A stretch of 64,000 nt of DNA, taken from contig NZ_JAOEFD010000007.1 in NCBI RefSeq assembly GCF_025420485.1, positions 1 to 64,000 on the forward strand, written 5' to 3'. Of this stretch, positions 8,678 to 16,913 are shown piece by piece. This stretch comes from Nesterenkonia marinintestina. GTDB taxonomy: Bacteria; Actinomycetota; Actinomycetes; Actinomycetales; Micrococcaceae. Under the pieces are notes generated by a model, which saw only the letters and a program-made list of their open reading frames with translations, did no database searches and was not told the DNA's origin. Numbering within the stretch: the stretch's first letter is position 1; every line of letters begins with the position of its first letter. The translations under genes were made by a program, and so were the position numbers.

Positions 8678-8743
8678 CCGACCCGCCGAAAGTGACATCA
8701 CACACCGCACCGTCGTCGGGTGATCTCACAGTCAGCGGGTTCC
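8678..8743. repeat. palindromic repeat, family C copy 2 (imperfect)
   Basis: Begins CCGACCCGCCGAAAGTGACA, shares the outer arm with 5573-5640, and ends with TCACAGTCAGCGGG, giving an imperfect fold-back. It overlaps the stop codon of the PLDc_N gene and lies before the ketopantoate reductase start. Confidence 0.55.
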
Positions 8744-8989
8744 GTGGGATCGACCGCGGTGGTACCGCACCGTCTCCCAGATCAGGTAGGCGGTGGCTCC
8801 GAGGATGGGGAGGAAGAAGATCGCCGCGATCCACGCCAGGCCCTGCCGCAGACTGTGGTCCGAGGTCTGCACCAGCACCATCAGGGCCGCCACGATGAGA
8901 CCCACCGTGACCGTGCCGAAGGCCCAGCCCCAGAAGCCCCACGGACCTCCGTGGCCGGCCGAGGACAGCAGGATCTCAGCAGCGGTCAT
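8732..8989 (-). CDS. small membrane protein with PLDc_N domain
   Basis: 85 residues with two hydrophobic segments. The C-terminal part SLRQGLAWIAAIFFLPILG, ending in ETVRYHRGRS, matches the PLDc_N domain, the membrane segment found at the N-terminus of cardiolipin synthases and in many stand-alone small proteins. No phospholipase part follows. Start choice is uncertain: ATG at 8989 is used, but an in-frame GTG at 9013 is possible. Neither has a strong ribosome binding site. Divergent from the DUF1345 gene. Confidence 0.7.
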   Translation of the reverse strand: MTAAEILLSSAGHGGPWGFWGWAFGTVTVGLIVAALMVLVQTSDHSLRQGLAWIAAIFFLPILGATAYLIWETVRYHRGRSHGTR

Positions 8990-9117
8990 ACCACCAGCGT
9001 ACTGAGCCGACACCGTTCTGACAGGTGACGATGCCCCGGAGTGCTGGGCGGGCTGGGCCCTGGAATAGAGTGAGCCGGGACGACGTCCGGCGGCGAGGAA
9101 CGGAGGACCGAGGCACC

Positions 9118-9876
9118 ATGGGGCGCAGATCTCCCGGCAGACGCACCACGATGCGCGCCCGCCTGCAGTCGGAGGTGCTGCGCTCCCTCATCGCCTCGTG
9201 CGTGGCCGCCACCCTCATCGTGCCCCTGTGGACCGTGGATCTGCTCCCCGGCACGGCGACCGGACCGGACGGGCCGCCCGCCGGCTGGGAGGACTTCCTG
9301 CGCGCCGCCGAGGCCGCGGTGCTGATGGTGGCATGGATCGCGTTCGCCGGACTGTACCTGCTGCTCACCCACACGGCGTTCCACCGGCTCTCCGCCGGAG
9401 AGCTCCACGCCGTGGGCGCCCGTCAGCATCGCCGGAAGCTCAGTCTGGGCGATCAGCTCAAGGGAGTCCTGACCGCCGAGCAGCTCACCGTCGCCGCAGC
9501 CGGCGCGGCGGCGATGTTCGCCATCCTCATCGCCCAGTCGGGCCAGTTCCGCAACTCGGCCCCGCTGATCGTCCTGGGTCTGCTCACCGTGGCCTGCGCC
9601 TGGGGGCTGATGGTGACCTCCTTCGCCCTGCAGTACATGCGCATGCACGCCGCAGGCGAGCCGATGGACTTCCCCCTCCACGAGGAGCCCGTCTTCTCCG
9701 ACTACATGACGCTCTCCGTGCTCACCTCCACCCTGCTGGGCCACGACGTCCAGTTCCGCAGCAGCCGCGGCTGGAAGGTCCAACGGCGACACACGATGCT
9801 GTCCTTCGGCTTCAACACGGTGATCCTCGCCATGACCATCAGCCTGCTCTTCGGCGGACTGGGGTCCGGCGGTTGA
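9118..9876 (+). CDS. DUF1345 family membrane protein
   Basis: 252 residues with four or five hydrophobic segments: SLIASCVAATLIVPLW, AVLMVAWIAFAGLYLLL, QLTVAAAGAAAMFAILIA, LIVLGLLTVACAWGLM and the C-terminal FNTVILAMTISLLFGG. The conserved central motif SFALQYMRMH and the downstream FPLHEEPVFSDYMTLSV identify DUF1345. Function unknown. The ATG at 9118 follows GAGG at 5 bases; a longer frame begins at 9025 but has no ribosome binding site. A TAGAGT 48 bases upstream may be the -10 box. Confidence 0.8.
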   Translation: MGRRSPGRRTTMRARLQSEVLRSLIASCVAATLIVPLWTVDLLPGTATGPDGPPAGWEDFLRAAEAAVLMVAWIAFAGLYLLLTHTAFHRLSAGELHAVGARQHRRKLSLGDQLKGVLTAEQLTVAAAGAAAMFAILIAQSGQFRNSAPLIVLGLLTVACAWGLMVTSFALQYMRMHAAGEPMDFPLHEEPVFSDYMTLSVLTSTLLGHDVQFRSSRGWKVQRRHTMLSFGFNTVILAMTISLLFGGLGSGG

Positions 9877-9908
9877 CCGCACACCGCTCGGCGGAGGACA
9901 CTGGAGAT

Positions 9909-9992
9909 GTGCCGGGCTGCAGGTAACCCCCGGGCTCCAACTTGAAGCCGCTTCGAGCGGCCACGCGCCGTGAGGCGTTCCCAGCCCGGCAC
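9909..9992 (+). ncRNA. candidate structured RNA closed by an 11-bp stem
   Basis: GTGCCGGGCTG (9909-9919) pairs perfectly with CAGCCCGGCAC (9982-9992). Inside are at least two short hairpins with stable tetraloop-like ends: GCCGC-TTCGA-GCGGC and CGCC-GTGA-GGCG. The multi-branched plan over 84 nt looks more like an RNA element than a simple terminator. It lies between DUF1345 and the PhoU-like gene and is followed by a second hairpin at 10021-10046. It lacks the conserved SRP-RNA loop, tmRNA and RNase P motifs. It could be a small RNA, a riboswitch-like leader, or only a terminator. The strand is inferred from the flanking genes. Confidence 0.35.
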
Positions 9993-10020
9993 ACCCCAAC
10001 CTCAAGACTTCCCGCGGTTC

Positions 10021-10046
10021 GGCGGCCGGTCCCCAGACCGGCCGCC
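10021..10046 (+). terminator. strong hairpin between the RNA-like element and the PhoU-like gene
   Basis: An 11-bp perfect stem (GGCGGCCGGTC with GACCGGCCGCC) and CCCA loop. It would end transcripts from DUF1345 or from the 9909-9992 element before the phosphate genes. Confidence 0.6.
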
Positions 10047-10066
10047 GACTGCGTTAACCTCCGGGC

Positions 10067-10074
10067 TATACACT
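10067..10074 (+). promoter_or_regulatory. -10 region (TATACACT) for the PhoU-like/PiT operon
   Basis: TATACA or the overlapping TACACT lies about 65 bases before the ATG, directly after the 10021-10046 hairpin. The -35 box is weak. A PHO-box-like pair of repeats lies just downstream. Confidence 0.35.
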
Positions 10075-10085
10075 CTCAGCCGAGA

Positions 10086-10103
10086 TGTCATCCCGTGTTC
10101 ATC
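10086..10103 (+). promoter_or_regulatory. PHO-box-like direct repeat downstream of the PiT operon promoter
   Basis: TGTCATC (10086-10092) and GTTCATC (10097-10103) are spaced exactly 11 bases, the period of PhoP-binding PHO boxes. The position after the -10 box would suit repression under phosphate starvation. Confidence 0.35.
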
Positions 10104-10138
10104 AGCCATCTGTGACCGGACAGCCCTGAGGAAGGTCC

Positions 10139-10756
10139 ATGATCCCCCGTCTCAGCGCCCGCCGCTCGGAGACCGTGCAGCTGCTCACCAGCATCGCCCA
10201 GGAGCTCCGCAGCGGCGTCGACCTGCTCGGCCAGCTGCTGGGCACCCCGACCGGGCAGAGGCGGCAGATCCACGACCAGCTCAACCAGCTCGAGGGATCG
10301 GCCCTGGACCTCCACTTCCACCTGCTGACCAACATCCGCACGGTCTTCCTCACCCCGCTGCCGCGGGAGGACCTCCACTCGCTGTCCCAGCGGCTGAACC
10401 GCACCCTCGAGCACGTGGTCGCCGCCGGGGACCTCATCGTCGCCCGCGACCGCCTCTCCCTGCCCCGGCACAGCGCCGACCTGCTGGAGACCCTCGGCAT
10501 GCAGGCCGACCTGACCGTCTCGGCCCTCGCCCGACTCGAGGATCTGTCCCATCTGGAGGACTACACCATCCAGATCAATCGGCTCACGAAGCAGGCCCAA
10601 CGCACCTTCCGACGCTGGCTGACCTCCACCGACGGGGCCTTCCAGCCGAACATCGCCATGCAGCAGGAGCAGATCGCCACAGTGATGATGCACGCCGTCG
10701 AGTCCATGCGGGACGTCTCCGACGTCACCGGGTCGATCATCGTGCGCGAGTCCTGA
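10139..10756 (+). CDS. DUF47 / PhoU-like protein
   Basis: 205 residues, all helical, matching the DUF47 (PhoU-like) family commonly encoded just before PiT phosphate transporters. Typical segments are LNQLEGSALDLHFHLLTNI and PREDLHSLSQRLNRTLEHVV (the conserved R-E/D-D-I-x-x-L region). It is cytoplasmic and is thought to control the adjacent transporter. The ATG has AGGAAGG 4 bases upstream. PiT begins 9 bases after its stop, so the two form an operon. Confidence 0.9.
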   Translation: MIPRLSARRSETVQLLTSIAQELRSGVDLLGQLLGTPTGQRRQIHDQLNQLEGSALDLHFHLLTNIRTVFLTPLPREDLHSLSQRLNRTLEHVVAAGDLIVARDRLSLPRHSADLLETLGMQADLTVSALARLEDLSHLEDYTIQINRLTKQAQRTFRRWLTSTDGAFQPNIAMQQEQIATVMMHAVESMRDVSDVTGSIIVRES

Positions 10757-10765
10757 GGCCGCCCG

Positions 10766-11782
10766 GTGGAGATCGCGCTGCTCGTCCTGGTGTGCCTGTG
10801 CCTGGTGCCCACCGCATTCCTCAACGGCCTGCACGACGTCTCGAACGCCATCGCCGTACCGGTGCGCACGCGCGCACTCTCCGCCACGGCCGCCGCACGG
10901 CTCGCCGCCGCCGCCCATGTGCTCGGAGCGCTGACGGTGCTGCCGCTGGGGCTCTCGGTCTTCGCCTGGTTCGACATGCCCGACGCCGAGGCCGGCGGGA
11001 TCCTCACCGTGCTGCTGATGGCCCTGGTCACCGTGTTCGGCTGGAACCTCTACACCTACCTGCGCGGAATGCCCACCTCGAGCACCCACGGGATGCTCGC
11101 CGCCCTGCTGGGTGGGATCTTCGCGCTCTCGGCCCTGGGACTGACCGACGGCGACGACACCCGCGCCCTGCCCTGGGCGGCACCGGCCCTGACGCTGCTG
11201 ATCTCCCCGCTGGTGGCCTTCGGTGCGGCCTACGTGCTGGTGTTCCTGTGTGCCCGGCTCGCCCGCACCGCCGACCCGGACACCGTCAACGAGCGCAGCA
11301 GGGTGATCCAGGCCGCCACGGCCGGGGTGACCAGCTTCGGCATCGGTCTGCAGCAGGGGCAGCGTCTGATGTTCCTGCTCATGCTCGCCTTCGCGGCCGC
11401 GGTCCCCGACCATCCCCACACCTGGAGCACCGCGGTGTTCCTCGTCTGCGTCGTCGCGGTCGGGGCCGGCGCCCTGACCGGCGGATGGCGGATCGGCCAC
11501 TTCCTGGGACACCGTCTGGTGGTGCTGGACCCGATGCGCGGGATGGTCGCCGGGGTCACGACCTCCGGGCTGCTGCTCTTCGGCAGCCTCGCCTGGGCGC
11601 TTCCGCTGTCGACCTCGCTGACCGCCGGCTCGGCGATCGCCGGGGCAGGGTCCAACCAGCGGTTCGCCACCGTGTTCTGGTCACCGGCGCTGAAGATGGT
11701 CCGCTTCTGGATCGCCACGCCGGTGGTGACCGGGGTGACGTCCTGCCTGCTGGTGCTCGCGCTGTCCCCGCTCTACAGCTGA
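10766..11782 (+). CDS. PiT family inorganic phosphate transporter
   Basis: 338 residues, about nine to ten transmembrane segments. The two PiT signatures are present: LNGLHDVSNAIAVPVRTRAL near residue 20 and the downstream QRFATVFWSPALK, together with the internal PTSSTHGMLAALLG. It is a low-affinity, proton- or metal-coupled phosphate importer. The start is GTG with GAGG 7 bases upstream. It converges with the pstSCAB operon, separated by 40 bases holding only a weak GGCTC/GAGCC hairpin. Confidence 0.92.
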   Translation: MEIALLVLVCLCLVPTAFLNGLHDVSNAIAVPVRTRALSATAAARLAAAAHVLGALTVLPLGLSVFAWFDMPDAEAGGILTVLLMALVTVFGWNLYTYLRGMPTSSTHGMLAALLGGIFALSALGLTDGDDTRALPWAAPALTLLISPLVAFGAAYVLVFLCARLARTADPDTVNERSRVIQAATAGVTSFGIGLQQGQRLMFLLMLAFAAAVPDHPHTWSTAVFLVCVVAVGAGALTGGWRIGHFLGHRLVVLDPMRGMVAGVTTSGLLLFGSLAWALPLSTSLTAGSAIAGAGSNQRFATVFWSPALKMVRFWIATPVVTGVTSCLLVLALSPLYS

Positions 11783-11822
11783 GGGCGGCTCTGCGGCCGC
11801 GAGCCCCGGAGCGCGGCGACGA

Positions 11823-12602
11823 TCACCCGAAGCGGCCGGAGACGTAGTCCTCGGTCGACTTCTCGGACGGGTTGTTGAAGATCGTGGAGGTCTCCGCGTA
11901 CTCGATGAGCTTCCCCGGCTTGCCCGTGCCGGCGATGTTGAAGAACGCCGTCCGCTCCGACACCCGCGCAGCCTGCTGCATGTTGTGGGTGACGATGACG
12001 ACGGTGTACTCCTCCTTCAGCTCGGAGATCAGGTCCTCGACCGCCAGGGTCGAGATGGGGTCCAGCGCCGAGCAGGGCTCGTCCATCAGGATCACGTCCG
12101 GCTTCACCGCGATGGTGCGAGCGATGCAGAGACGCTGCTGCTGACCGCCGGAGAGACCCGATCCGGGCTTGTCCAGGCGGTCCTTGACCTCGTTCCAGAG
12201 GTTGGCCGAGGACAGCGACCTCTCGACGATGCTGTCGGCGTCGGACCTGCTCAGCCGGGTGCCGTTGAGCTTGTAGCCGGCCAGCACGTTCTCCCGGATC
12301 GACATGGTGGGGAACGGGTTCGGCTTCTGGAAGACCATGCCGATCATGGTGCGCACGGTGACCGGGTCCACCCCGGAGCCGTAGATGTCGTCGCCGTCGA
12401 GGAGCAGCTGTCCCTCCACGCTGGCGTAGGGCAGCACCTCGTGCATGCGGTTGATCGACCGCAGGAACGTGGTCTTGCCGCAGCCGGAGGGACCGATGAG
12501 GGCGGTCACCGATCGGGAATCGATGTCGATGCTGACACCCTCGACGGCGCGGAAGCTGCCGTAGTAGATGTTCATGTCGATCGCCTGGATGCTCTTTGAC
12601 AT
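11823..12602 (-). CDS. pstB: phosphate ABC transporter ATP-binding protein PstB
   Basis: 259 residues. Walker A is GPSGCGKTT, the ABC signature is [14 protein letters not shown], Walker B is [13 protein letters not shown], and the switch His is in [11 protein letters not shown]. The PstB-specific [19 protein letters not shown] is present. It drives PstCA for high-affinity phosphate import. The start is ATG at 12602, with only a weak GAG-rich region upstream; translation may depend on the 53-bp spacing after pstA. It is the last gene of pstSCAB. No phoU follows it; the only PhoU-like gene is the DUF47 partner of PiT. Confidence 0.97.
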   Translation of the reverse strand: MSKSIQAIDMNIYYGSFRAVEGVSIDIDSRSVTALIGPSGCGKTTFLRSINRMHEVLPYASVEGQLLLDGDDIYGSGVDPVTVRTMIGMVFQKPNPFPTMSIRENVLAGYKLNGTRLSRSDADSIVERSLSSANLWNEVKDRLDKPGSGLSGGQQQRLCIARTIAVKPDVILMDEPCSALDPISTLAVEDLISELKEEYTVVIVTHNMQQAARVSERTAFFNIAGTGKPGKLIEYAETSTIFNNPSEKSTEDYVSGRFG

Positions 12603-12655
12603 CTCGTTCTCACTCACACTTTCTCGACAGGCGGGCTGTCGTCTCTGACGTCGGC

Positions 12656-13837
12656 TCAGCGGCCGCCGGTCTTGGGCGCGAAGACCTTCGCGATGATGCG
12701 GGCGATGAGGTTGAGCATCATCACCACGAAGATCAGCACCAGGGCGGCCGCCCATGCCCGCTGGTAGGACGGTTCCGAGAGGCTCGGGTTGATCGGGTTC
12801 TGGAACTGACGATAGATGTACACCGGCAGGGCGGTCATCCAGCCCTGGAAGAGGTTCCAGTTGACGTTGACCACGAAGCCAGCGGTGACGAGGATCGGCG
12901 CGGTCTCTCCGAAGACCCGGGCCAGGGCCAGGGTCACGCCGGAGGCGATGCCGGAGATCGCGGTGGGGAGCACCACCTTCGTGATGGTCCGCCACTTGCG
13001 CACGCCCATCGCGTAGGAGGCCTCGCGCAGCTCGTTGGGCACCACGCGCAGCATCTCCTCGGTGGTGCGCACCACGATGGGGATCATCAGCACCGACAGT
13101 GCGATGGCCGCGGTGATGCCCATCGTCGAACGCGACGAGGAGATCAGCCCCGCCTGGTTCAGGACCCCGAGGAACCAGGACATCGCCGCGACGCCGAACA
13201 GACCGGCGACGATGGACGGGATGCCGGTCATCACGTCGACGAAGAAGGTGATCGCCCGGGCCAGAGGGCCGCCGCGGGAGTACTCGACCAGGTAGATGGA
13301 GGTGAGCAGACCGATCGGCACCGAGATCGCCGCCGCGGCCAGAGTGATCATCAGCGAGCCGACCAGCGCGTGCACGATTCCGCCCTGCACCGAGGTGCCC
13401 TCCTGCACCGACTCGGCGTCGGTGGTCCCGGAGACCCCCATCATGTCGGAGGTGAGGAATCCCGGCTCCGTGAGTCCGCGCATACCCACCGAGGTCACCG
13501 ACCACAGCAGGGAGACCAGCGGGATCAGCGCCAGGATGAAGGCGGTGTAGACCAGGTTCCGGCACAGTTCGTCGTTGGCCTTGCGCCTGCCGGCCCGGCT
13601 CCGGGTGACCACGTAGCTGGTGACCAGGAAGAGCACGAGGGTGGTGACGAAGACGAAGCCGAGGTGGAAGTCGGTGAACAGTGCGGCCAGGGCCGCGGCG
13701 ACCACGGCGGAGGCGACCAGCACCACGACCCAGGTCCACGGGGGCAGGGGGCGCTGGGCGAGCTTGTTGCGGCGGGAGCCCTGCGGCTCCTGCGACGGGT
13801 TGGAGGGACGCTCGGCGGTCCGTGTCGACGACGTCAT
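12656..13837 (-). CDS. pstA: phosphate ABC transporter permease PstA
   Basis: 393 residues. An N-terminal hydrophilic tail of about 35 residues is followed by transmembrane segments and the binding-protein-dependent permease domain. The conserved EAA loop reads [21 protein letters not shown], trimmed here by one residue at each side of the family pattern. PstA-type [11 protein letters not shown] and [12 protein letters not shown] are present. It is longer than typical PstA because of the N-terminal extension. The ATG overlaps the pstC stop by one base (TGATG), so translation is coupled; GGGAG lies 7 bases upstream. Confidence 0.96.
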   Translation of the reverse strand: MTSSTRTAERPSNPSQEPQGSRRNKLAQRPLPPWTWVVVLVASAVVAAALAALFTDFHLGFVFVTTLVLFLVTSYVVTRSRAGRRKANDELCRNLVYTAFILALIPLVSLLWSVTSVGMRGLTEPGFLTSDMMGVSGTTDAESVQEGTSVQGGIVHALVGSLMITLAAAAISVPIGLLTSIYLVEYSRGGPLARAITFFVDVMTGIPSIVAGLFGVAAMSWFLGVLNQAGLISSSRSTMGITAAIALSVLMIPIVVRTTEEMLRVVPNELREASYAMGVRKWRTITKVVLPTAISGIASGVTLALARVFGETAPILVTAGFVVNVNWNLFQGWMTALPVYIYRQFQNPINPSLSEPSYQRAWAAALVLIFVVMMLNLIARIIAKVFAPKTGGR

Positions 13838-14841
13838 CAGTTGGCTCCCGAGAATTCCTTGTGGCGGCTCACGATCCAGCGGGCGATCATGTTGACCACC
13901 AGGGTGATGAGGAACAGCACCAGACCGATCGCGATCAGCTGGGCCTGCCGCTCAGAGCCCGGAGGCGCCTCCGGGAAGTTCAGTGCGATCTCGGCCGGGA
14001 TGGTCGAGTTGCCCGAGGAGATCAGCGAGAAGGTCAGCGGCCCGACGGAGAGGACCAGGGCGACGGCCATCGTCTCTCCGAGCGCCCGTCCCAGTCCGAG
14101 CATCACCCCGGAGATGATGCCTGCGCGGGCGAACGGGAAGACTGCGGTGCGGATCATCTCCCACTTGGTGGCGCCCAGGGCCAGCGCAGCCTCCTCGTGC
14201 AGCTTGGGGGTCTGCATGAAGATCTCGCGGGAGACGGCGGTGATGATCGCGATGATCATCACGCTGAGCACGATCCCACCGGTCAGCACGGTGCGCCCCG
14301 TCTGCGAGGGTGTCCCGGCGAAGAACGGGATGAAGTCCAGGTACTCGTGGGCGACGTCGTAGAGCGGCACCAGGGCCGGGGCGAGGAACGTCATGCCCCA
14401 GGCGCCGTAGACCACCGAGGGGATCGCGGCGAGCAGGTCGATGACGTAGCCGATGGTCCGGCTGAGCTTCGGCGGGGCGTAGTGGGAGAGGTACAGGGCC
14501 ACACCGACGGCGACGGGGGTGGCGATCATCAGGGCGATGGCCGAGGCCATCAGCGAGCCCAGCAGCAGCGGGTACGCGTACGAGAAGAAGGCGCCGAGGT
14601 TCAGCCCCTCCTCTTCGGTGTAGACCGCACCGACCGAGTTGAAGGTCAGGAAGATGGCGACGAAGGCCAGGACCAGCAGGATGGTGACTCCGGCGGCCAG
14701 GGCGAGGCCGTTGAACACCTTGTCCCCGGCCACTCCACCCTTGTCTCCGGACACCAGCGGGTTGGACCGGTCCGCCGAACCGTTCCGCCTCCGGGGGTTC
14801 TTCGTCGCAGCGGAGGACTGCGGTTCTTCAGTGCTGGGCAC
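13837..14841 (-). CDS. pstC: phosphate ABC transporter permease PstC
   Basis: 334 residues, six transmembrane helices. The permease loop is [20 protein letters not shown], and PstC-type [13 protein letters not shown] and [13 protein letters not shown] are present. With PstA it forms the membrane channel. I place the start at GTG 14841 because AAGGAG lies 7 bases upstream; a frame extending to 14889 has no such site. A 14-bp hairpin in the 142-bp gap after pstS may lower expression of pstCAB relative to pstS. Confidence 0.95.
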   Translation of the reverse strand: MPSTEEPQSSAATKNPRRRNGSADRSNPLVSGDKGGVAGDKVFNGLALAAGVTILLVLAFVAIFLTFNSVGAVYTEEEGLNLGAFFSYAYPLLLGSLMASAIALMIATPVAVGVALYLSHYAPPKLSRTIGYVIDLLAAIPSVVYGAWGMTFLAPALVPLYDVAHEYLDFIPFFAGTPSQTGRTVLTGGIVLSVMIIAIITAVSREIFMQTPKLHEEAALALGATKWEMIRTAVFPFARAGIISGVMLGLGRALGETMAVALVLSVGPLTFSLISSGNSTIPAEIALNFPEAPPGSERQAQLIAIGLVLFLITLVVNMIARWIVSRHKEFSGAN

Positions 14842-14902
14842 CGGGCTCTCCTTGATGTTCGATGAAGACGTCCGATGGGACGGGACCACTGTGGACCGAC
14901 GG

Positions 14903-14953
14903 GACGGTCCACGGAGCTCTCACCCGGGGGGTCGTCGAACTCCGTGGACCGTC
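14903..14953 (-). terminator. intra-operon hairpin between pstS and pstC
   Basis: GACGGTCCACGGAG (14903-14916) pairs perfectly with CTCCGTGGACCGTC (14940-14953). It lies after the pstS stop and before pstC. A partial terminator or mRNA-stabilising structure here is common where the binding protein must be in excess. Confidence 0.6.
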
Positions 14954-14983
14954 GTGCGGCCCGCAGCGAGCCTCAGCCCGTGA

Positions 14984-16099
14984 TCACTCTGCGGCGGAGA
15001 CCTGCGAGAAGGCGTCCTCCGCCTCGCTGCGCAGCTCCTCCGACATCGGAGCGGAGCCGGCGGCGTCGGCGGCGGCGTTCTGGCCGTCCTCGGAGACGGT
15101 GTACTCGCCGAAGGCCTTGACGAGGTCCACGGTCTCCTGGCTGTCGTACTCGTTGCAGAAGATGTTGTAGGCCACCATCACGATCGGGTAGGTGCCCTCC
15201 TCGGTGGTGTCGCGCTCGAGGTCGAAGGCCATGTCGTTCTCGGCCTGGCCCTCAGCCTGCGGGGACATCTCGACGGCCTGGGCGGCCGCCTCCGGGGAGT
15301 ACTCGACGTAGTCTCCGCCGACGCGGACGTCCACGGAGTTCAGCTCACCGATCTGACCGGCGTCGGCGTAGGTGATCGCGCCGTCGGTCTCGGAGGTCAG
15401 GTTGACCACGCCGGAGGTCTGCTGCGCCGACTCGGCGGACAGGTCCGAGGGCCAGTCGCCGGAGGCCTCTTCGGGCCAGGAGTCCGGGGCGGCGGCCTCG
15501 AGGTACTCGGTGAAGTTCTCGGTGGTGCCCGAGTCGTCGGCGCGGTGGACCACGGTGATCGAGGTGCTCGGCAGGTCGGCGTCCTCGTTCTGCTCCGCGA
15601 TCGCCTCGTCGTCCCAGGAGGTGATCTCGCCGGCGAAGATCTCAGCGATGGTGTCGGCGTCCAGCTGCAGGCCGTCCTCGACGCCCTCGATGTTGTAGGC
15701 CACGGCGATCGGGGAGATGTAGGACGGGATGTGGAACGCGCCCTCGTCGCCGCAGACCTCCTTGGAGTCCTCCCACTCGTCGTCGTCCATCGCCGCGTCG
15801 GAGCCGGCGAAGTCGTACTCGCCGCCGAGCAGGCCGTCGCGACCGCCGCCGGAGCCGACGGAGGCGTAGTCGACCTGGGCGTTGGGAGCGACCTCCATGA
15901 ACTGCTGGGTCCACTCGGTCATGGCGGACTCCTGCGACGAGGCGCCGCCGCCGCTGAGCGTGCCCTCGACCTCCTCGGCCGAGACCTCCTCGCCGTTCTC
16001 GCCGTTCTCTTCGTCGCCGCCGTTGCCGTTGCAGGCAGTCAGCGCCAGGGCGGTCACGGACAGGAGAGCCGCAGCGCGGCCGAAGTGAGTAACCTTCAC
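14984..16099 (-). CDS. pstS: phosphate-binding lipoprotein PstS
   Basis: 371 residues. The signal peptide ends in the lipobox LTAC (Cys about residue 23), so the protein is lipid-anchored outside the membrane. After an acidic Asn/Gly/Glu linker come the PstS binding motifs SGGGASSQ, VGSGGGRDGLLGGEYDFAGS and HRADDSGTTENFTEYL. It captures phosphate for PstCAB. The start is GTG with AGAGGG 7 bases upstream. A PHO box lies about 170 bases upstream. Confidence 0.97.
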   Translation of the reverse strand: MKVTHFGRAAALLSVTALALTACNGNGGDEENGENGEEVSAEEVEGTLSGGGASSQESAMTEWTQQFMEVAPNAQVDYASVGSGGGRDGLLGGEYDFAGSDAAMDDDEWEDSKEVCGDEGAFHIPSYISPIAVAYNIEGVEDGLQLDADTIAEIFAGEITSWDDEAIAEQNEDADLPSTSITVVHRADDSGTTENFTEYLEAAAPDSWPEEASGDWPSDLSAESAQQTSGVVNLTSETDGAITYADAGQIGELNSVDVRVGGDYVEYSPEAAAQAVEMSPQAEGQAENDMAFDLERDTTEEGTYPIVMVAYNIFCNEYDSQETVDLVKAFGEYTVSEDGQNAAADAAGSAPMSEELRSEAEDAFSQVSAAE

Positions 16100-16207
16100 A
16101 GTTGTCCCTCTCTGAGGTGTCTGAAGCCCGATCGGGCGCAGAGATCATGCAGATGTGCGTGCTCCCCCGTCGGCCCATGAGGACACGACTGTCGGCGAGC
16201 GGCTCCT

Positions 16208-16217
16208 ACGTTAGGTA
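16208..16217 (-). promoter_or_regulatory. candidate -10 region of the pstSCAB promoter
   Basis: TACCTAACGT on the minus strand contains two overlapping TAnnnT-like hexamers (TAACGT and TACCTA). It lies about 50 bases downstream of the PHO box and about 110 bases before the pstS start. Confidence 0.35.
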
Positions 16218-16266
16218 GGGCAGGTGTCCAGGAAAGGCTCAGAAGATGACCTGCTCCTCGCTCGGA

Positions 16267-16284
16267 GGTGAACTCTGGGTGAAC
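16267..16284 (-). promoter_or_regulatory. PHO box upstream of pstSCAB
   Basis: On the minus strand two perfect GTTCACC heptamers are spaced 11 bases apart (16284-16278 and 16273-16267). This matches the direct-repeat PHO box bound by PhoP in Streptomyces. It predicts induction of pstSCAB under phosphate starvation by a PhoR-PhoP system encoded elsewhere. The box also sits about 24 bases upstream of the argA -10 box on the other strand. Confidence 0.75.
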
Positions 16285-16307
16285 CGAGCCGGCCTCGTCG
16301 CAGACCG

Positions 16308-16313
16308 TAGACT
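16308..16313 (+). promoter_or_regulatory. -10 box (TAGACT), leaderless promoter of the N-acetyltransferase gene
   Basis: TAGACT ends 7 bases before the ATG and no Shine-Dalgarno is present, so the transcript probably starts at the ATG. Confidence 0.5.
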
Positions 16314-16320
16314 TGCCGTG

Positions 16321-16905
16321 ATGACGCCCCCAGCCGCACCTCAGCCCGAGACTCACCTCTCCGAGCCGCCCGCAGACCGGAGCACGGCCGAATCCTCACG
16401 TCCCCGGTTCGTCCTGCGCCGGGCCCGCACCCCGGACGTGCGTAGGATCCTCGACCTCGCACGCCCGCTGGTGGAGCGGCGGGTGCTGGTGGCCAAGGAG
16501 GCCGTGTCCTACTACGAGTCGCTGCAGGAGTTCCATGTGGCCGAGTCGGACGGCGGCGACGTCGTCGGCTTCGGGGCGCTGCACGTCATGTGGGAGGACC
16601 TCGCCGAGGTGCGCACCCTGGCCGCCGCCGAGGACTGGCTGGGCACGGGCGTCGGGGGCGCCCTGCTGCACCGGCTCCTCGACGACGCCCGGGAGCTGGG
16701 CGTCTCACGGGTGTTCTGCCTGACCTTCGAGGTGGAGTTCTTCACCCGCCACGGCTTCCGGATCATGGAGAACCAGGAGCAGGTCGACCCGGAGGTCTAC
16801 TCCGAGCTGCTGCGGTCCCAGGACGAGGGCGTCGCCGAGTTCCTCGACCTCGCCCGGGTGAAGCCGAACACGCTGGGCAACACCCGCATGATCATCGACC
16901 TCTGA
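16321..16905 (+). CDS. argA: amino-acid N-acetyltransferase (short ArgA-type GNAT)
   Basis: 194 residues, one GNAT domain. The acetyl-CoA loop is WLGTGVGGALLHRLLD. Downstream RVFCLTFEVEFFTRHGF and the C-terminal VKPNTLGNTRMII match the stand-alone acetylglutamate synthase of actinobacteria (Rv2747 type), which makes N-acetylglutamate for arginine synthesis. By contrast, classical ArgA has an added kinase-like domain that is absent here. The start at 16321 fits a leaderless mRNA (TAGACT box); upstream in-frame codons do not match the family. It converges on the FUSC gene with 8 bases between stops. Confidence 0.8.
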   Translation: MTPPAAPQPETHLSEPPADRSTAESSRPRFVLRRARTPDVRRILDLARPLVERRVLVAKEAVSYYESLQEFHVAESDGGDVVGFGALHVMWEDLAEVRTLAAAEDWLGTGVGGALLHRLLDDARELGVSRVFCLTFEVEFFTRHGFRIMENQEQVDPEVYSELLRSQDEGVAEFLDLARVKPNTLGNTRMIIDL

Positions 16906-16913
16906 GGTCCGCC

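Noticed and set aside
9909-9992. Identification of the structured element as SRP RNA, tmRNA or a tRNA
   Set aside because: It lacks the conserved SRP tetraloop/asymmetric loop sequence, tmRNA tag and T-arm motifs; the 11-bp end stem is not a tRNA acceptor.
11823-13739. One long minus-strand frame covering pstB and most of pstA
   Set aside because: PstA is in a different frame; the upstream part of this frame is Arg/His-rich shadow. pstB begins at 12602.
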